A DNA stretch of 64,000 bases from Acidimicrobiales bacterium (GTDB taxonomy: Bacteria > Actinomycetota > Acidimicrobiia > Acidimicrobiales > Aldehydirespiratoraceae): NCBI GenBank assembly GCA_033344915.1, contig JAWPML010000001.1, positions 62,001 to 126,000 on the forward strand, given 5' to 3'. Shown piece after piece: positions 1-8,233 of this stretch. The translations under genes and the position numbers were made by a program. Numbering within the stretch: the first letter of the stretch is position 1; every line of letters starts with the position of its first letter. The notes beneath the pieces are model-generated. The model ran no database searches and was not told the DNA's origin. It was given only the letters and a program-made list of their open reading frames with translations.

Positions 1-466
1 CGGGGATGTTCGGCAGCCAGACGACGACACGGTCGCCCTCGCCGACGCCGGCGCGCCGCATGGCGGTCTGGAGCTGCCCGACCATCGTGCGGAGCTCGTC
101 GCGGCCGATCGTGCGCCGGATCGATCCGTCCTCACTGTGGAAGACCATCGCGGGTTCGGACCCGGTGTGGGACAGGAGGTTCTCGGCCACGTTGAGTCGG
201 GCGTCGGGGAAGAACCGGGTGTCGGTGAGATGGTCGCCACCGACGATGACCCGAGCGCCCCGGTCGCCGATGACGCCGAGCCGATCCCACGCGGCCGACC
301 AGAAGCCGGCCGTGTCCGCGACCGACCACGCGTGGAGCGATTCGTAGTCGTCGTGTCCGACCGCCCGGGCGAACGCGGTCAGGTTCGCGGCGGCGACCCG
401 CTCCGGCGACGGCCGCCACACCGGTTCAGCCCGTCGCGGGCCATCAGGGCGACCTTCCAGCGTCAT
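1..466 (-). CDS. aacS: Acetoacetyl-CoA synthetase, N-terminal part (cut by left edge)
   Basis: This frame is open to the window edge, so only the first 155 codons are present. The start is ATG at 466-464. The translation carries the typical acetoacetyl-CoA synthetase opening: WRPSPERV near residue 17, then NLTAF, DDYESLHAWSV, FWSAAWDRLGV, and RFFPDARLNVAENLL near residue 85. The ATP-grasping P-loop and C-terminal lid of this ANL-superfamily ligase lie outside the window. The enzyme activates acetoacetate to acetoacetyl-CoA with ATP in the cytosol, linking ketone-body or leucine breakdown to acetyl-CoA and polymer metabolism. It lies downstream of the ABC-F gene on the same strand, separated by a palindromic repeat that probably ends the upstream transcript. 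Other acyl-CoA ligases are possible, but the FFPDARLNVAENLL block points to AacS. Confidence 0.82.
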   Translation of the reverse strand, partial: MTLEGRPDGPRRAEPVWRPSPERVAAANLTAFARAVGHDDYESLHAWSVADTAGFWSAAWDRLGVIGDRGARVIVGGDHLTDTRFFPDARLNVAENLLSHTGSEPAMVFHSEDGSIRRTIGRDELRTMVGQLQTAMRRAGVGEGDRVVVWLPNIP

Positions 467-492
467 CCGCGGCCACCGTAGCCGCCCCCTTC

Positions 493-543
493 GGGCTTCT
501 TAACCGAGTTGTGGTCGTGAGACGACCACAACTCAACGCGGAA
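493..543. repeat. Dispersed palindromic repeat PR1, copy 1
   Basis: A 51-base element with a perfect 13-base inverted repeat (GAGTTGTGGTCGT / ACGACCACAACTC) around a 3-base loop, flanked by a conserved GGGCTTCTTAACC arm and an AACGCGGAA tail. By eye it is identical, as reverse complement, to 8991-9041, and nearly identical to 24293-24342. It lies just past the 3' end of the ABC-F gene and before the next gene on that strand, so it may terminate that transcript. Confidence 0.85.
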
Positions 544-565
544 GGGTGGGGGCGGAAGGGTGGGG

Positions 566-2509
566 TCAGTCCTCGGTGGACTCCAGGTCCTCGGCCGCCG
601 CGGCCCACTCGTCGGTCAGGCGGGCGGCGAGATCCTTGGCGTCGTCGTGGAGCGTGGCGAGCCGGTGGACCTCCTCCGGTTGGTCGTAGATCTCCGGATC
701 GGCCAGCTGGTCGTGGAGCTCGACGACCTTCGCCTCCGCGATCTCCAGGTCCTTCTCGAGCTTCCTGACCCGCTTGCGGAGGTCCGCGGTCGCCTGGCGG
801 GACTGCGCGGTCTCGCGTCGCTTCTCGACTCGCTGGTCCGTCTTCCGGCTCGGCGGGCTGGCCGCGGCACGCCCGCCGTCGGCGGACAGACCCCGACCGC
901 TGAAGACCTTCGCCGGATCGGGCGGCGTGAGGACCTCGTCGGGCACCCCGTCGTGCCAGGTCGCCGTGCCGTCGCGGATCTCGATCAGGGCATCGGCCAC
1001 GTTGCGGATCAGGTGGCGGTCGTGGGTGACGAGCAGGACCGTGCCCGGATACGCGGTGAGGGCGTCCTCCAACACGTCGCAGCTCGGCAGGTCGAGATGG
1101 TTGGTCGGCTCGTCGAGCACGAGGAGGTTGACGGGCTCGATCATGGTGCGGGCCAGGGCGAGCCGGGTCCGCTCACCGCCCGAGAGGTCCCGGATGTAGC
1201 GGTCGGCGGCGTCGCCGGGGAAGCCGAACGATCCGAGCACCGTGCGGAGATTGCGCTTGCCCGGGTCGATGCCGCCGGAGAACGCCTCGATCACCATCTT
1301 GTCGAGGTCGAGCTCGTCGGCCTGGTGCTGGTGGAACGTGGCGATCGACACGTTGTTCCCCAGCTCGGCCGAGCCGTGCGTCGCTTCGAGTTCGCCGAGG
1401 ATCAGCTTGAGCAGCGTGGTCTTGCCGCCGCCGTTCGGGCCGACGAGCGCGACGGTCTGCCCGCGCTCGATCGCGAGGTTGACGTTGCTGACCACAGGAA
1501 CCCCGGCCTCGTACCCGACGGTCGCGTCGTGGAACTCGGCCACCGTGCGCGACGAGCGGGGCGGCTCCGGAAAGGCGAACCGGGCGACGAGCTCCTTGCG
1601 GGTGGGCACCTCGATCTTGTCGAGCTTCTCGAGGGTCTTGATACGGCTCTGCACCTGGCGGGCCTTGGTGGCCTTGTAGCGGAAGCGATCGATGAACTGC
1701 TCGACCTTCGCGATCTCACGGGCCTGGCGGGCGGCGGCGGCCTCGATGCGTTGGAGACGTTCCTCGCGCTGCACGACGAACTCGGCGAACCCGCCCGTGT
1801 ACTCGAGCGAGGTGCCCTCGGCGAGTTCGACGACGCGGTTCGCCACGGCGTCGATGAAGTCACGATCGTGGCTGACGAACAGGAGCGCGCCCGACCAGTT
1901 CGCGAGCTGCTGTTCGAGCCACGCGACGGAGTCGACGTCAAGATGGTTGGTCGGCTCGTCCAGCACGAGGATGTCCGGTTTGGCGAGCAGCAGGCGGGCG
2001 AGGGCGACACGCATGCGCCAGCCGCCGGACAGTTCGCGCACCGGTCGCTCGGCGGCGTCGGGCTTGAAGCCGAGGCCGGCGAGCACCTTGTGCGCCTCGG
2101 CCTCGAGGGCGTAGCCGCCCATCGACTCGAACCGTCCCTGTACCTCGCCGTACTCGGCCAGCACCGTGTCCTGGTCGGCATCGGGGTCGCCCATGAGCGC
2201 TTCGAGTTCCCGGAGGCGATCGGACATCGCGGTGAGCTCGCCGGCGCCGGCGAGCACCTCCTCCATGACGGACCCGGTTGCCGTGTCGACGAGGTCCTGA
2301 GGGAGGTAGCCGAGCACCATGTCGCGGGGCTTGGTGATCGTTCCGGCGTCCGGGACCTCCGCGCCGACGAGGATCTCGATGAGCGACGTCTTGCCCGTGC
2401 CGTTCCCACCGACGAGCGCGATGCGGCGCCCGGGCGACAGCTCGAGGGTGACGTCCTCGAAGAGGGTCCGGGGTCCGTAGGAGCGCGCGAGTCCGGAGGC
2501 CGTGAGCAT
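566..2509 (-). CDS. ABC-F family ATPase (duplicated nucleotide-binding domains)
   Basis: 647 residues with two ABC nucleotide-binding domains and no membrane segments, the hallmark of the ABC-F class. These act on ribosomes (translation factors such as EttA/Uup, or antibiotic protection) rather than in transport. Domain 1 has Walker A GGNGTGKT at residues 34-41, signature LSGGWRMRVALAR and Walker B ILVLDEPTNHLD. Domain 2 has GPNGGGKTT, LSGGERTRLALAR and LLVLDEPTNHLD. The segment between the domains is rich in charged helix, like the P-site interaction motif. The last 100 residues are a charged coiled coil (RVEKRRETAQ, RKLEKDLEIAEAKVVELHDQL) like the Uup C-terminus. Start ATG at 2509, 6 bases after the surE stop, so probably co-transcribed with surE. 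Whether it serves housekeeping or resistance cannot be told from sequence. Confidence 0.9.
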   Translation of the reverse strand: MLTASGLARSYGPRTLFEDVTLELSPGRRIALVGGNGTGKTSLIEILVGAEVPDAGTITKPRDMVLGYLPQDLVDTATGSVMEEVLAGAGELTAMSDRLRELEALMGDPDADQDTVLAEYGEVQGRFESMGGYALEAEAHKVLAGLGFKPDAAERPVRELSGGWRMRVALARLLLAKPDILVLDEPTNHLDVDSVAWLEQQLANWSGALLFVSHDRDFIDAVANRVVELAEGTSLEYTGGFAEFVVQREERLQRIEAAAARQAREIAKVEQFIDRFRYKATKARQVQSRIKTLEKLDKIEVPTRKELVARFAFPEPPRSSRTVAEFHDATVGYEAGVPVVSNVNLAIERGQTVALVGPNGGGKTTLLKLILGELEATHGSAELGNNVSIATFHQHQADELDLDKMVIEAFSGGIDPGKRNLRTVLGSFGFPGDAADRYIRDLSGGERTRLALARTMIEPVNLLVLDEPTNHLDLPSCDVLEDALTAYPGTVLLVTHDRHLIRNVADALIEIRDGTATWHDGVPDEVLTPPDPAKVFSGRGLSADGGRAAASPPSRKTDQRVEKRRETAQSRQATADLRKRVRKLEKDLEIAEAKVVELHDQLADPEIYDQPEEVHRLATLHDDAKDLAARLTDEWAAAAEDLESTED

Positions 2510-2515
2510 CGCGAC

Positions 2516-3340
2516 TCAGTGGAAGAAGTCGTGGAGCGCGCCCTCGGCCCGCTCGGCGACACGGGGATCCGGCTCGACGGACTCGAGCGCGCCGAGCCAG
2601 GTGATCGACGCGAAGCCGGCCATCACTGCGCCGGTGTCGTCGCTCTCCGGCGTCTGCAGCGCATCGCCCCACGACATCTCGACGTGGTAGGTGTCGTCGT
2701 GTCCGACCTTGGGGGTCAGGTTCGCCTTCGCCATCGACCGAGGTGGCGCGCTGCCGACGTCGGTGCGTTTCCAGCCCTCCATTTCGGCGGCGGGCCGGTT
2801 CGGCACGTTGATGTTGACGACGACCGGATGCGTAGGCAGGTCGGCGACGAGCTGCTCGACCACGAGGGCGGCGACGTCGGCGGCGCCCTGCCACTCCTGG
2901 CCGGTCAGGACGTCTTCCATGGCCTGGCCCTCGACGCCCCAGCTGTCGACGGACTGGCTCACGGCGACGGAGTTGATGCCACCGTTGCGGGCGGTGAGAC
3001 AGGCGCCGACGGTGCCCGAGTGGTACACGCTGCGACCGACGTTGGCGCCGGGATTGATCCCCGACACGACCAGATCGATGTCGCCGAACGCGCCGAGCCG
3101 GCCGAACATCGCGCACAGGGCCGGCGCCGCGGTGACCGACCAGGCCTCGTCGATCCCGTCGACGTCGGTGCGGTGCACCTCGGGCCTCATGAGCCAGATC
3201 GAACCGATGGCGGCGCCGTAGCCGGAGTACTCCTTGTCCGGCGCCACGATCACGACGTCGCCGAAGGGCTTCATCGCCCGGGCGAGGACATGCAGGCCGA
3301 TGGAGTCGATGCCGTCGTCGTTGGTGACCAGAATGCGCAC
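2516..3340 (-). CDS. surE: 5'/3'-nucleotidase SurE
   Basis: 274 residues, usual length for SurE, with a GTG start. The N-terminus RILVTNDDGIDSIGLHVLA carries the metal-binding DD of the family. EYSGYGAAIG supplies the conserved Ser region and VSGINPGANVG the conserved Asn. SurE is a metal-dependent phosphatase that dephosphorylates nucleoside monophosphates and short polyphosphates, linked to stationary-phase survival. The gene heads a two-gene unit with the ABC-F ATPase. It is divergent from the response regulator, leaving about 90 bases for both promoters. The middle of the protein has a longer acidic insertion (EWQGAADVAALVVEQL region) typical of actinobacterial SurE. Confidence 0.9.
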   Translation of the reverse strand: MRILVTNDDGIDSIGLHVLARAMKPFGDVVIVAPDKEYSGYGAAIGSIWLMRPEVHRTDVDGIDEAWSVTAAPALCAMFGRLGAFGDIDLVVSGINPGANVGRSVYHSGTVGACLTARNGGINSVAVSQSVDSWGVEGQAMEDVLTGQEWQGAADVAALVVEQLVADLPTHPVVVNINVPNRPAAEMEGWKRTDVGSAPPRSMAKANLTPKVGHDDTYHVEMSWGDALQTPESDDTGAVMAGFASITWLGALESVEPDPRVAERAEGALHDFFH

Positions 3341-3387
3341 CCGTCGACCCTATCGGCGTGGCTCGGCGAGCAGAGTCGACCGCCGGG

Positions 3388-3405
3388 CTCTCACCGTTCT
3401 CTCAC
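3388..3405 (+). promoter_or_regulatory. Tandem CTCTCAC boxes, candidate response-regulator site
   Basis: CTCTCAC occurs at 3388-3394 and again at 3399-3405, an 11-base start-to-start period, one helical turn. OmpR/PhoB-type regulators bind head-to-tail direct repeats of this period. The pair lies 23 bases upstream of the GTG of an OmpR-type regulator gene, which suggests autoregulation. Seen: the repeats and spacing. Inferred: the function. Confidence 0.4.
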
Positions 3406-3427
3406 TTGTGTGTGCGACGCTGGTCGC

Positions 3428-4102
3428 GTGGCCACGATTCTGATTGCCGAGGACGACCGGCGCGTCCGCGAGTCGCTGGACCGCGCCCTGCAGCTGGAGG
3501 GATACGAGGTGCTGACCGCGAGCGACGGGGCCCGTGCGCTCGAACTGCACCGTGACGAAGCGCCCGACCTGCTGTTGCTCGACGTGTCGATGCCCAACGT
3601 CGACGGCCTCACCGTGTGCCGGACCGTGCGCTCGAAGGGCGACGACACGCCGATCCTCATGCTGACGGCGCGCCACGAGGTCGAGGATCGGGTCGCCGGC
3701 CTCGACGCCGGCGCCGATGACTATCTCGTCAAGCCGTTCGCGCTCGAGGAGCTGCTCGCCCGGGTGCGGGCTCGGCTCCGCACGACCGTGGTCGACGAGG
3801 GCCATCTCACCCTCGGCGATCTGGTCGTCGATCTCGAAGGACGGCGCGTCGACCGCGCCGGCCGGGTCCTCGAGTTGAGTCGCACGGAATTCGATCTGTT
3901 GGAGGTGCTCGTGCGCAACGCGGGCGTCGTGCTCGGCCGCGACGTCCTCTACGAGCGGGTGTGGGGCGGCGAGCTCGACATCGAGTCCAAGACCCTCGAT
4001 GTCTACATCGGCTACCTCCGCAGGAAGCTCGAGGAGGGTGACGCACCGCGTCTCGTGCACACCGTTCGAGGGATGGGCTACGTCGCCCGGGACGACGCAT
4101 GA
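3428..4102 (+). CDS. OmpR/PhoB-family response regulator (MprA-like)
   Basis: 224 residues from GTG at 3428. The receiver domain (about 1-115) has the acidic pair in IAEDDRRVRESL, the phosphoacceptor Asp in LLLLDVSMPNVDG, the conserved Thr in LMLTAR and Lys in DDYLVKPFALEEL. The C-terminal winged helix (about 128-222) shows LELSRTEFDLLEVL, YERVWGG and VYIGYLRRKLE ending in HTVRGMGYV. Phosphorylation by the overlapping histidine kinase would control DNA binding. The frame stays open far upstream, but that stretch is antisense to surE and the ABC-F gene. The GTG is chosen because VATILIAEDD begins exactly where receivers begin. The kinase overlap and family features resemble mycobacterial MprAB or TcrXY; targets cannot be read from here. 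Confidence 0.92.
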   Translation: MATILIAEDDRRVRESLDRALQLEGYEVLTASDGARALELHRDEAPDLLLLDVSMPNVDGLTVCRTVRSKGDDTPILMLTARHEVEDRVAGLDAGADDYLVKPFALEELLARVRARLRTTVVDEGHLTLGDLVVDLEGRRVDRAGRVLELSRTEFDLLEVLVRNAGVVLGRDVLYERVWGGELDIESKTLDVYIGYLRRKLEEGDAPRLVHTVRGMGYVARDDA

Positions 4103-5493
4103 CCCTTCGCGTTCGCATCGTCGCCGTCGTCATGACCGTGGTCGCCGTGGTTGTCATCGTGGTCGGCGTCTCGCTGCATCGGAGCACGGAATCGTCGCTC
4201 GTTGCGGAGATCGACAACGATCTCCTCGCACGCGTGAACCCGGTCGTCGACCAGAACAGCCGCCTCGCGGCGCTCGATCTCGAACAGCTGGCGGCGTTCC
4301 GTGGGGATCCGGACGAATCGGTCATCGGGCCCCCGCGGGCCGGGCGCACCGACCCGTTCGGTGCGGTCGTCGGCTTCGACGCTCTGGCCCGGGTCGTTGC
4401 TCCGAACGGCACGGTGCGGGGGACGCTCGATGCCGGCTTCGACGCGCCGACGGACTCGGCGCTGCTCGCCGAGGCGCGGCTCGCACCGGTGCTCTCCGAT
4501 GGCGATGCCGACGGCGAGCGGCTCCGCGTCGTGACCGCCGCGTTGCCGGGGGCCAGCTTCGTGCAACTCGCCCGTCCGCTCGACGAGGTCGATGCCGTGC
4601 TCGACGACCTGCGCCGCAACACGGTGCTGATCGGCGCCCTCGCCATCGTCGGGGCCGGCGTCGCGGCCTGGTTCATCGCCGGTCGAACGGCGCGGCCGAT
4701 CCGGGAGCTCACGGAGGCGACCGAGCAGATCGCGGCGACCGGCAATGTGGAGCACGCCGTCTCGATCGACGCCGGGACCGATGAGGTCGGGCGTCTCTCG
4801 GCGAGCTTCACGTCAATGCTCGACGCGCTGGCGGCGTCGCGACGCCAGCAGCGCCAACTCGTCATGGACGCGAGTCACGAACTCCGCACGCCGCTGACCA
4901 GCATTCGGACCAATGTCGACGTGCTCGGGCGCGGGCACGCGCTGTCCTCCGACGATCGTGCCGCCGTCGTGGCGGACATCGACGCCGAGCTGGGCGAGCT
5001 GAGCGATCTCGTCGCCGAGCTCGTCGACCTCGCCGCCGACGTGCGGGCCGACGAGCCGGTCGCCCTCCTCACGCTCGATGAGGTGGCGGCTCCGGTCGTC
5101 GAGCGGGCCCGCCGGCGGACCGAGCGGGAGATCACGGTCGAGGTGGCCCGCTCGGTGGTGATGGAGGCCCGTCCGGACGCGCTCGCCCGGGCCATTCGCA
5201 ACCTGATCGACAACGCCGCCAAGTTCTCGCCTCCGGGCACCCCGATCCGGGTCGAGATCGACGGCGGCTCGTTGACCGTGCACGACGCCGGCCCGGGCGT
5301 CCCGCCCGCCGACCGCGAACGGATCTTCGACCGGTTCCACCGGGTCGAGTCGAGCCGTACCCTGCCCGGCTCCGGCCTCGGCCTCGCCATCGTCCGTCAG
5401 GTGGCCGAAGCCCACGACGGCACGGTCGTCGCCACCGATTCGCCCGACGGCGGCGCCGCCATCGGCTTCCGTCTCCCCACCATCGACCCCTAG
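4099..5493 (+). CDS. Sensor histidine kinase, partner of the OmpR-type regulator
   Basis: 464 residues. ATG overlaps the regulator stop as ATGA. An N-terminal membrane helix (about 5-27, VVMTVVAVVVIVVGVSL) is followed by an extracytoplasmic sensor region and a second helix (about 175-197, NTVLIGALAIVGAGVAAWFI). A HAMP linker follows, then a HisKA domain with the phosphoaccepting His in MDASHELRTPLTSIRTN, and an HATPase domain with the N box NLIDNAAKFSPPG, HDAGPGVPPADRERIFDRF and GSGLGLAIVRQVAEAH. A typical membrane kinase that phosphorylates the upstream-encoded regulator. The stop codon abuts a palindromic repeat, and the next gene is convergent. The signal sensed is unknown. Confidence 0.93.
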   Translation: MTLRVRIVAVVMTVVAVVVIVVGVSLHRSTESSLVAEIDNDLLARVNPVVDQNSRLAALDLEQLAAFRGDPDESVIGPPRAGRTDPFGAVVGFDALARVVAPNGTVRGTLDAGFDAPTDSALLAEARLAPVLSDGDADGERLRVVTAALPGASFVQLARPLDEVDAVLDDLRRNTVLIGALAIVGAGVAAWFIAGRTARPIRELTEATEQIAATGNVEHAVSIDAGTDEVGRLSASFTSMLDALAASRRQQRQLVMDASHELRTPLTSIRTNVDVLGRGHALSSDDRAAVVADIDAELGELSDLVAELVDLAADVRADEPVALLTLDEVAAPVVERARRRTEREITVEVARSVVMEARPDALARAIRNLIDNAAKFSPPGTPIRVEIDGGSLTVHDAGPGVPPADRERIFDRFHRVESSRTLPGSGLGLAIVRQVAEAHDGTVVATDSPDGGAAIGFRLPTIDP

Positions 5494-5527
5494 AAAGTAC
5501 GCCTGGGGTCAGACCCCCGTACGTTCT
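5492..5527. repeat. Palindromic repeat PR2, copy 1 (likely terminator)
   Basis: A 36-base imperfect palindrome built from AGAAAGTACG, a GGGGTCAGACCCC core and CGTACGTTCT. It starts at the histidine-kinase stop codon and lies between two convergent genes, a natural place for a bidirectional terminator. A close relative occurs at 31951-31985 inside addA. Confidence 0.75.
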
Positions 5528-5545
5528 CGGTCGGCGCGGGCTCCG

Positions 5546-6187
5546 TCAGCGCCAGCGCGCCGCGAAGTGGTCGAGGTCGGCCTGGCGGCGGGTGATGGCA
5601 TCACGCTCCGTGTCGTCGAGCACGGCGGCGAGGTCGCGGGCGATGTCGGCGGTCGGGCCGTAGAGCTCCCACTGCTCGGGGCCCGCGAGTCCCGGGTGGA
5701 CGAACCGGATCACGTCGTCGACGAAGTCGTGACCGTCGATCGTCTTGATCACGGTGCGGTGGTGGGTATCCGCCACCACGTCCCAGAGGGAAACGATTGC
5801 GGCCGCGCTCACTTCCTCCGCCCCGGGCGAAAGCGACACGGGACCGTCGACCGAGGCGACGATCGGCACGATCCGGAATCCGGCGCCGTTCCAGCTCTCG
5901 TCGAGCGGGCCGTGCACCGTGATGCGCTCGGGCGCGATGCCGACCTCCTCCTCGCATTCGCGACGCGCCGCGTCCTCCACCGTTTCGCCCGGGTCGACCT
6001 TCCCGCCGGGGAACGCCACGAAGCCCGGGTCGGTACGGAGATCGGCTGATCGGCGGGTGAGCACCAACCCCGGTGCGTCGCCGCTCGGGTCCACGACCAG
6101 GACGAGGACTGCGCTGGTCCCCCGCGGGAAGTCGGCCGTCAGCCGGCCGGGTTCTCGTGCCGCGAGGGCGGACAGGCGGTCGATCAT
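5546..6187 (-). CDS. NUDIX hydrolase, CoA pyrophosphatase-like
   Basis: 213 residues from ATG at 6187. The Nudix box GGKVDPGETVEDAARRECEEEVG, beginning about residue 57, has the expected GX5EX7REUXEEXGU spacing and its metal-binding glutamates. The overall layout, with an N-terminal extension (MIDRLSALAAREPGRL) and the Nudix box early, resembles NudL/CoA diphosphatases, which cleave CoA to 4'-phosphopantetheine and 3',5'-ADP. Substrate is inferred from architecture only. The frame is open further upstream, but that part is low-complexity Arg/Pro sequence antisense to nothing known. ATG 6187 fits the family length. It lies downstream of the secreted-protein gene, beyond a strong hairpin, and converges on the kinase gene. 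Confidence 0.85.
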   Translation of the reverse strand: MIDRLSALAAREPGRLTADFPRGTSAVLVLVVDPSGDAPGLVLTRRSADLRTDPGFVAFPGGKVDPGETVEDAARRECEEEVGIAPERITVHGPLDESWNGAGFRIVPIVASVDGPVSLSPGAEEVSAAAIVSLWDVVADTHHRTVIKTIDGHDFVDDVIRFVHPGLAGPEQWELYGPTADIARDLAAVLDDTERDAITRRQADLDHFAARWR

Positions 6188-6209
6188 CGGCCACGACGCT
6201 AGACGCGTC

Positions 6210-6237
6210 GATGCCGGGACCCGAGGGCCCCGGCATC
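6210..6237 (-). terminator. Hairpin terminator after the secreted-protein gene
   Basis: Perfect 9-base arms, GATGCCGGG (6210-6218) and CCCGGCATC (6229-6237), enclose a 10-base loop. The hairpin starts about 45 bases past the stop of the gene at 6282-6920 and ahead of the next start at 6187. There is no T-run, as is common for GC-rich actinobacterial terminators. Confidence 0.5.
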
Positions 6238-6281
6238 GTTCTCGGGCGCCGGAGCGCCGCGAGTGGCTTCGTCTCGTCCGA

Positions 6282-6920
6282 TCAGGCGTCGGCGTCGGCC
6301 TCCGGCGTCGGCGCGTCCGGGCCGAATCGACCGCGGGGACCGCCGGGACCGCGCCGGCCCTCGAACTCGCCGCTGACGATGCTCTCGGCCTTCTCCTCGG
6401 CACCGGCGAGGATCTCGTCGGCCTTCTCCTGGTCGATGCGCTCGTTCTCGAGGGCGCCGTTCACGCGCTCCTCGGTGGCGGCGACGATGGCGTCGACGAG
6501 ATCCTGGCTGTCGACACCCTGCTGGTCGGCGAGGTCGGCGAGCGACGAGCCGTCGGCCAGCGCCTCACGGATCTCGGCGCTGTCGAGCCCGAGGATCTCA
6601 CCGAGATCCGCCGCGAAGTCGCCGAGCCCGCCCTGGCCGCGGTGGCCGCGGTGGCCTCGGAATCCTTCGGGCCGGGCGTCCTGGAGCGCCTCGATGACGG
6701 CGTCGACCTGGGCCTCGGTCAGGGTGCCGTCGTCGACGAGGCCCTGGAGCGCGTCGGCGATGCTTTCCCCGACTTCGGGGCGCACCTCGGCCTCTGCCGG
6801 AGCCGGGCTCTCGGTGTCTTCCTGGGCACCGGCGCCTCCCGGCGCGAGGAGCGTCGCGCCGGCGACGGCGCCACCGAGGGTGGACGCAGCGGCGGCGGTT
6901 GCGAGCAGCTTCTTGTTCAT
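6282..6920 (-). CDS. Secreted acidic helical protein of unknown function
   Basis: 212 residues. The N-terminus MNKKLLATAAAASTLGGAVAG is a clear signal peptide (positive n-region, Ala/Gly core) with cleavage expected after GGAGAQ. The mature protein is acidic and mostly helical, with two related segments: VGESIADALQGLVDDGTLTEAQVDAVIEAL at about 52-81, and LGEILGLDSAEIREALADGSSLADLADQQGV at about 105-135. A third, ERIDQEKADEILAGAEEKAESIV, follows. Between them lies a basic Gly/His stretch (GFRGHRGHRGQGGLG), and the tail is Gly/Arg/Pro-rich. Similar helix-turn segments (degenerate DUF2680-like repeats) occur in small secreted actinobacterial proteins. I do not recognise a function. A good ribosome site (GGAAGGAAC) precedes ATG 6920. 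It diverges from the aminotransferase gene. Confidence 0.8.
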   Translation of the reverse strand: MNKKLLATAAAASTLGGAVAGATLLAPGGAGAQEDTESPAPAEAEVRPEVGESIADALQGLVDDGTLTEAQVDAVIEALQDARPEGFRGHRGHRGQGGLGDFAADLGEILGLDSAEIREALADGSSLADLADQQGVDSQDLVDAIVAATEERVNGALENERIDQEKADEILAGAEEKAESIVSGEFEGRRGPGGPRGRFGPDAPTPEADADA

Positions 6921-7035
6921 TGGATGGGTTCCTTCCCGATTGGGTGAAGATCCTGGGGGGATCGGTGGTGGTGCCTCTCTGGTTCCCCACTTTGGTGAGC
7001 CGAGGTAAGAAGATCGACAGAAGTCGTAGAATTTC

Positions 7036-8229
7036 GTGGTGACGTCTCCGGCCGACCGCGCCCCCTACCTCACCGACCGGTTGCAGGGCTTCGGCACGAC
7101 CATCTTCACGGCGATGTCCGCGCTCGCGGCGGAGACCCAGTCCGTCAATCTCGGGCAGGGATTCCCCGACACAGACGGACCGATCGCGGTGTCGCAGGCG
7201 GCGATCGCCGCGATCAACGAGGGACACAACCAGTACCCGCCGCTGCCCGGGCTGCCGGTGCTGAGCGACGCGATCGCCGACCACCGACGCCGATTCCGCG
7301 GCCAGGACTTCGATCCGGACGGTGAGATCCTCGTGACCACGGGCGCAACGGAGGCGCTCGCGGCCGCGCTGCTCGCCCTGACGGGACCGGGCGACGAGGT
7401 CGTCACCTTCGAGCCGTACTACGACAGCTACGCGGCGGGCATCGCGATGAGTGGCGCCTCGCGACGCGTCGTCACCCTGCGAGGCAACGACTTCTCGTTC
7501 GACGTCGCGGAACTGGAGGCGGCATTCACGCCGGCCACCAAGCTCCTGCTCCTGAACACACCGCACAATCCCACGGGCAAGGTGTTCACCCGCGCCGAGC
7601 TCGAGACCATCGCTCGCATCTGTGTCGAGCGCGACGTGCTGGTGGTGGTCGACGAGGTCTACGAGCACCTCGTCTACGAGGACAACGAGCACATCCCGAT
7701 CGCGACGCTCCCGGGGATGGCCGAGCGGACGGTGACGGTTTCGTCGGCCGGAAAGATCTTCTCGTTCACCGGCTGGAAGATCGGCTGGGCGTGCGGCCCG
7801 GCTCCGCTGATCGCCGCGGTGCGCACCGCCAAGCAGTTCCTCACGTTCGCGTCCGGGGGACCGTGGCAGCATGCGGTCGCGGCCGGGTTGCGGCTCGGCG
7901 ACGACTTCTTCGATTCGTACGTCGGCGAGATGGCGGCCAAGCGCGAGCGGTTGAGCGACGGTCTCGCGGCCGCCGGGTTCGAGGTCATCCGGCCGCAGGG
8001 CACCTACTTCGTCACCGTGGACATCCGATCGGTCGGGGCGCACGACGGGATCGACTTCTGCATGGCGCTGCCCCGCACCGCGGGAGTCGTGGCGGTGCCG
8101 GCGCAGGTGTTCTACGACAATGAGGACGAGGGGCGTCATCTCGTGCGCTTCGCCTTTTGCAAGAAGGACGACGTGTTGGACGAAGCCTGTCGGCGTCTCC
8201 TCGCCGCCGACGGGTTCGAGGAGCAGTGA
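7036..8229 (+). CDS. Class I/II PLP aminotransferase (methionine/glutamine transaminase type)
   Basis: 397 residues with tandem GTG codons at 7036 and 7039; either may start. Fold-type I features: NLGQGFPDTDGP near the start, NQYPPLPGLPVL, LVTTGATEALAAALLAL, LLLLNTPHNPTGKVF with the PLP-contacting Asn, VVVDEVYEHLVYED with the Asp that pairs with the pyridine N, and SSAGKIFSFTGWKIGW with the Schiff-base Lys. The NLGQGFPD opening and FSFTGWKIGW are typical of the YbdL/kynurenine-glutamine transaminase K branch. These use broad 2-oxo acids, including 2-oxo-4-methylthiobutyrate. The next gene, an omega-amidase-like nitrilase 4 bases away, supports a glutamine transaminase role: the amidase removes the 2-oxoglutaramate product. 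Confidence 0.9.
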   Translation: MVTSPADRAPYLTDRLQGFGTTIFTAMSALAAETQSVNLGQGFPDTDGPIAVSQAAIAAINEGHNQYPPLPGLPVLSDAIADHRRRFRGQDFDPDGEILVTTGATEALAAALLALTGPGDEVVTFEPYYDSYAAGIAMSGASRRVVTLRGNDFSFDVAELEAAFTPATKLLLLNTPHNPTGKVFTRAELETIARICVERDVLVVVDEVYEHLVYEDNEHIPIATLPGMAERTVTVSSAGKIFSFTGWKIGWACGPAPLIAAVRTAKQFLTFASGGPWQHAVAAGLRLGDDFFDSYVGEMAAKRERLSDGLAAAGFEVIRPQGTYFVTVDIRSVGAHDGIDFCMALPRTAGVVAVPAQVFYDNEDEGRHLVRFAFCKKDDVLDEACRRLLAADGFEEQ

Positions 8230-8233
8230 ACTG

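Noticed and set aside
560-3427. A long plus-strand open frame continuous with the response regulator
   Set aside because: It is antisense to surE and the ABC-F gene, both of which have full family motifs. GC-rich third positions keep such frames open by chance. The regulator begins at GTG 3428.
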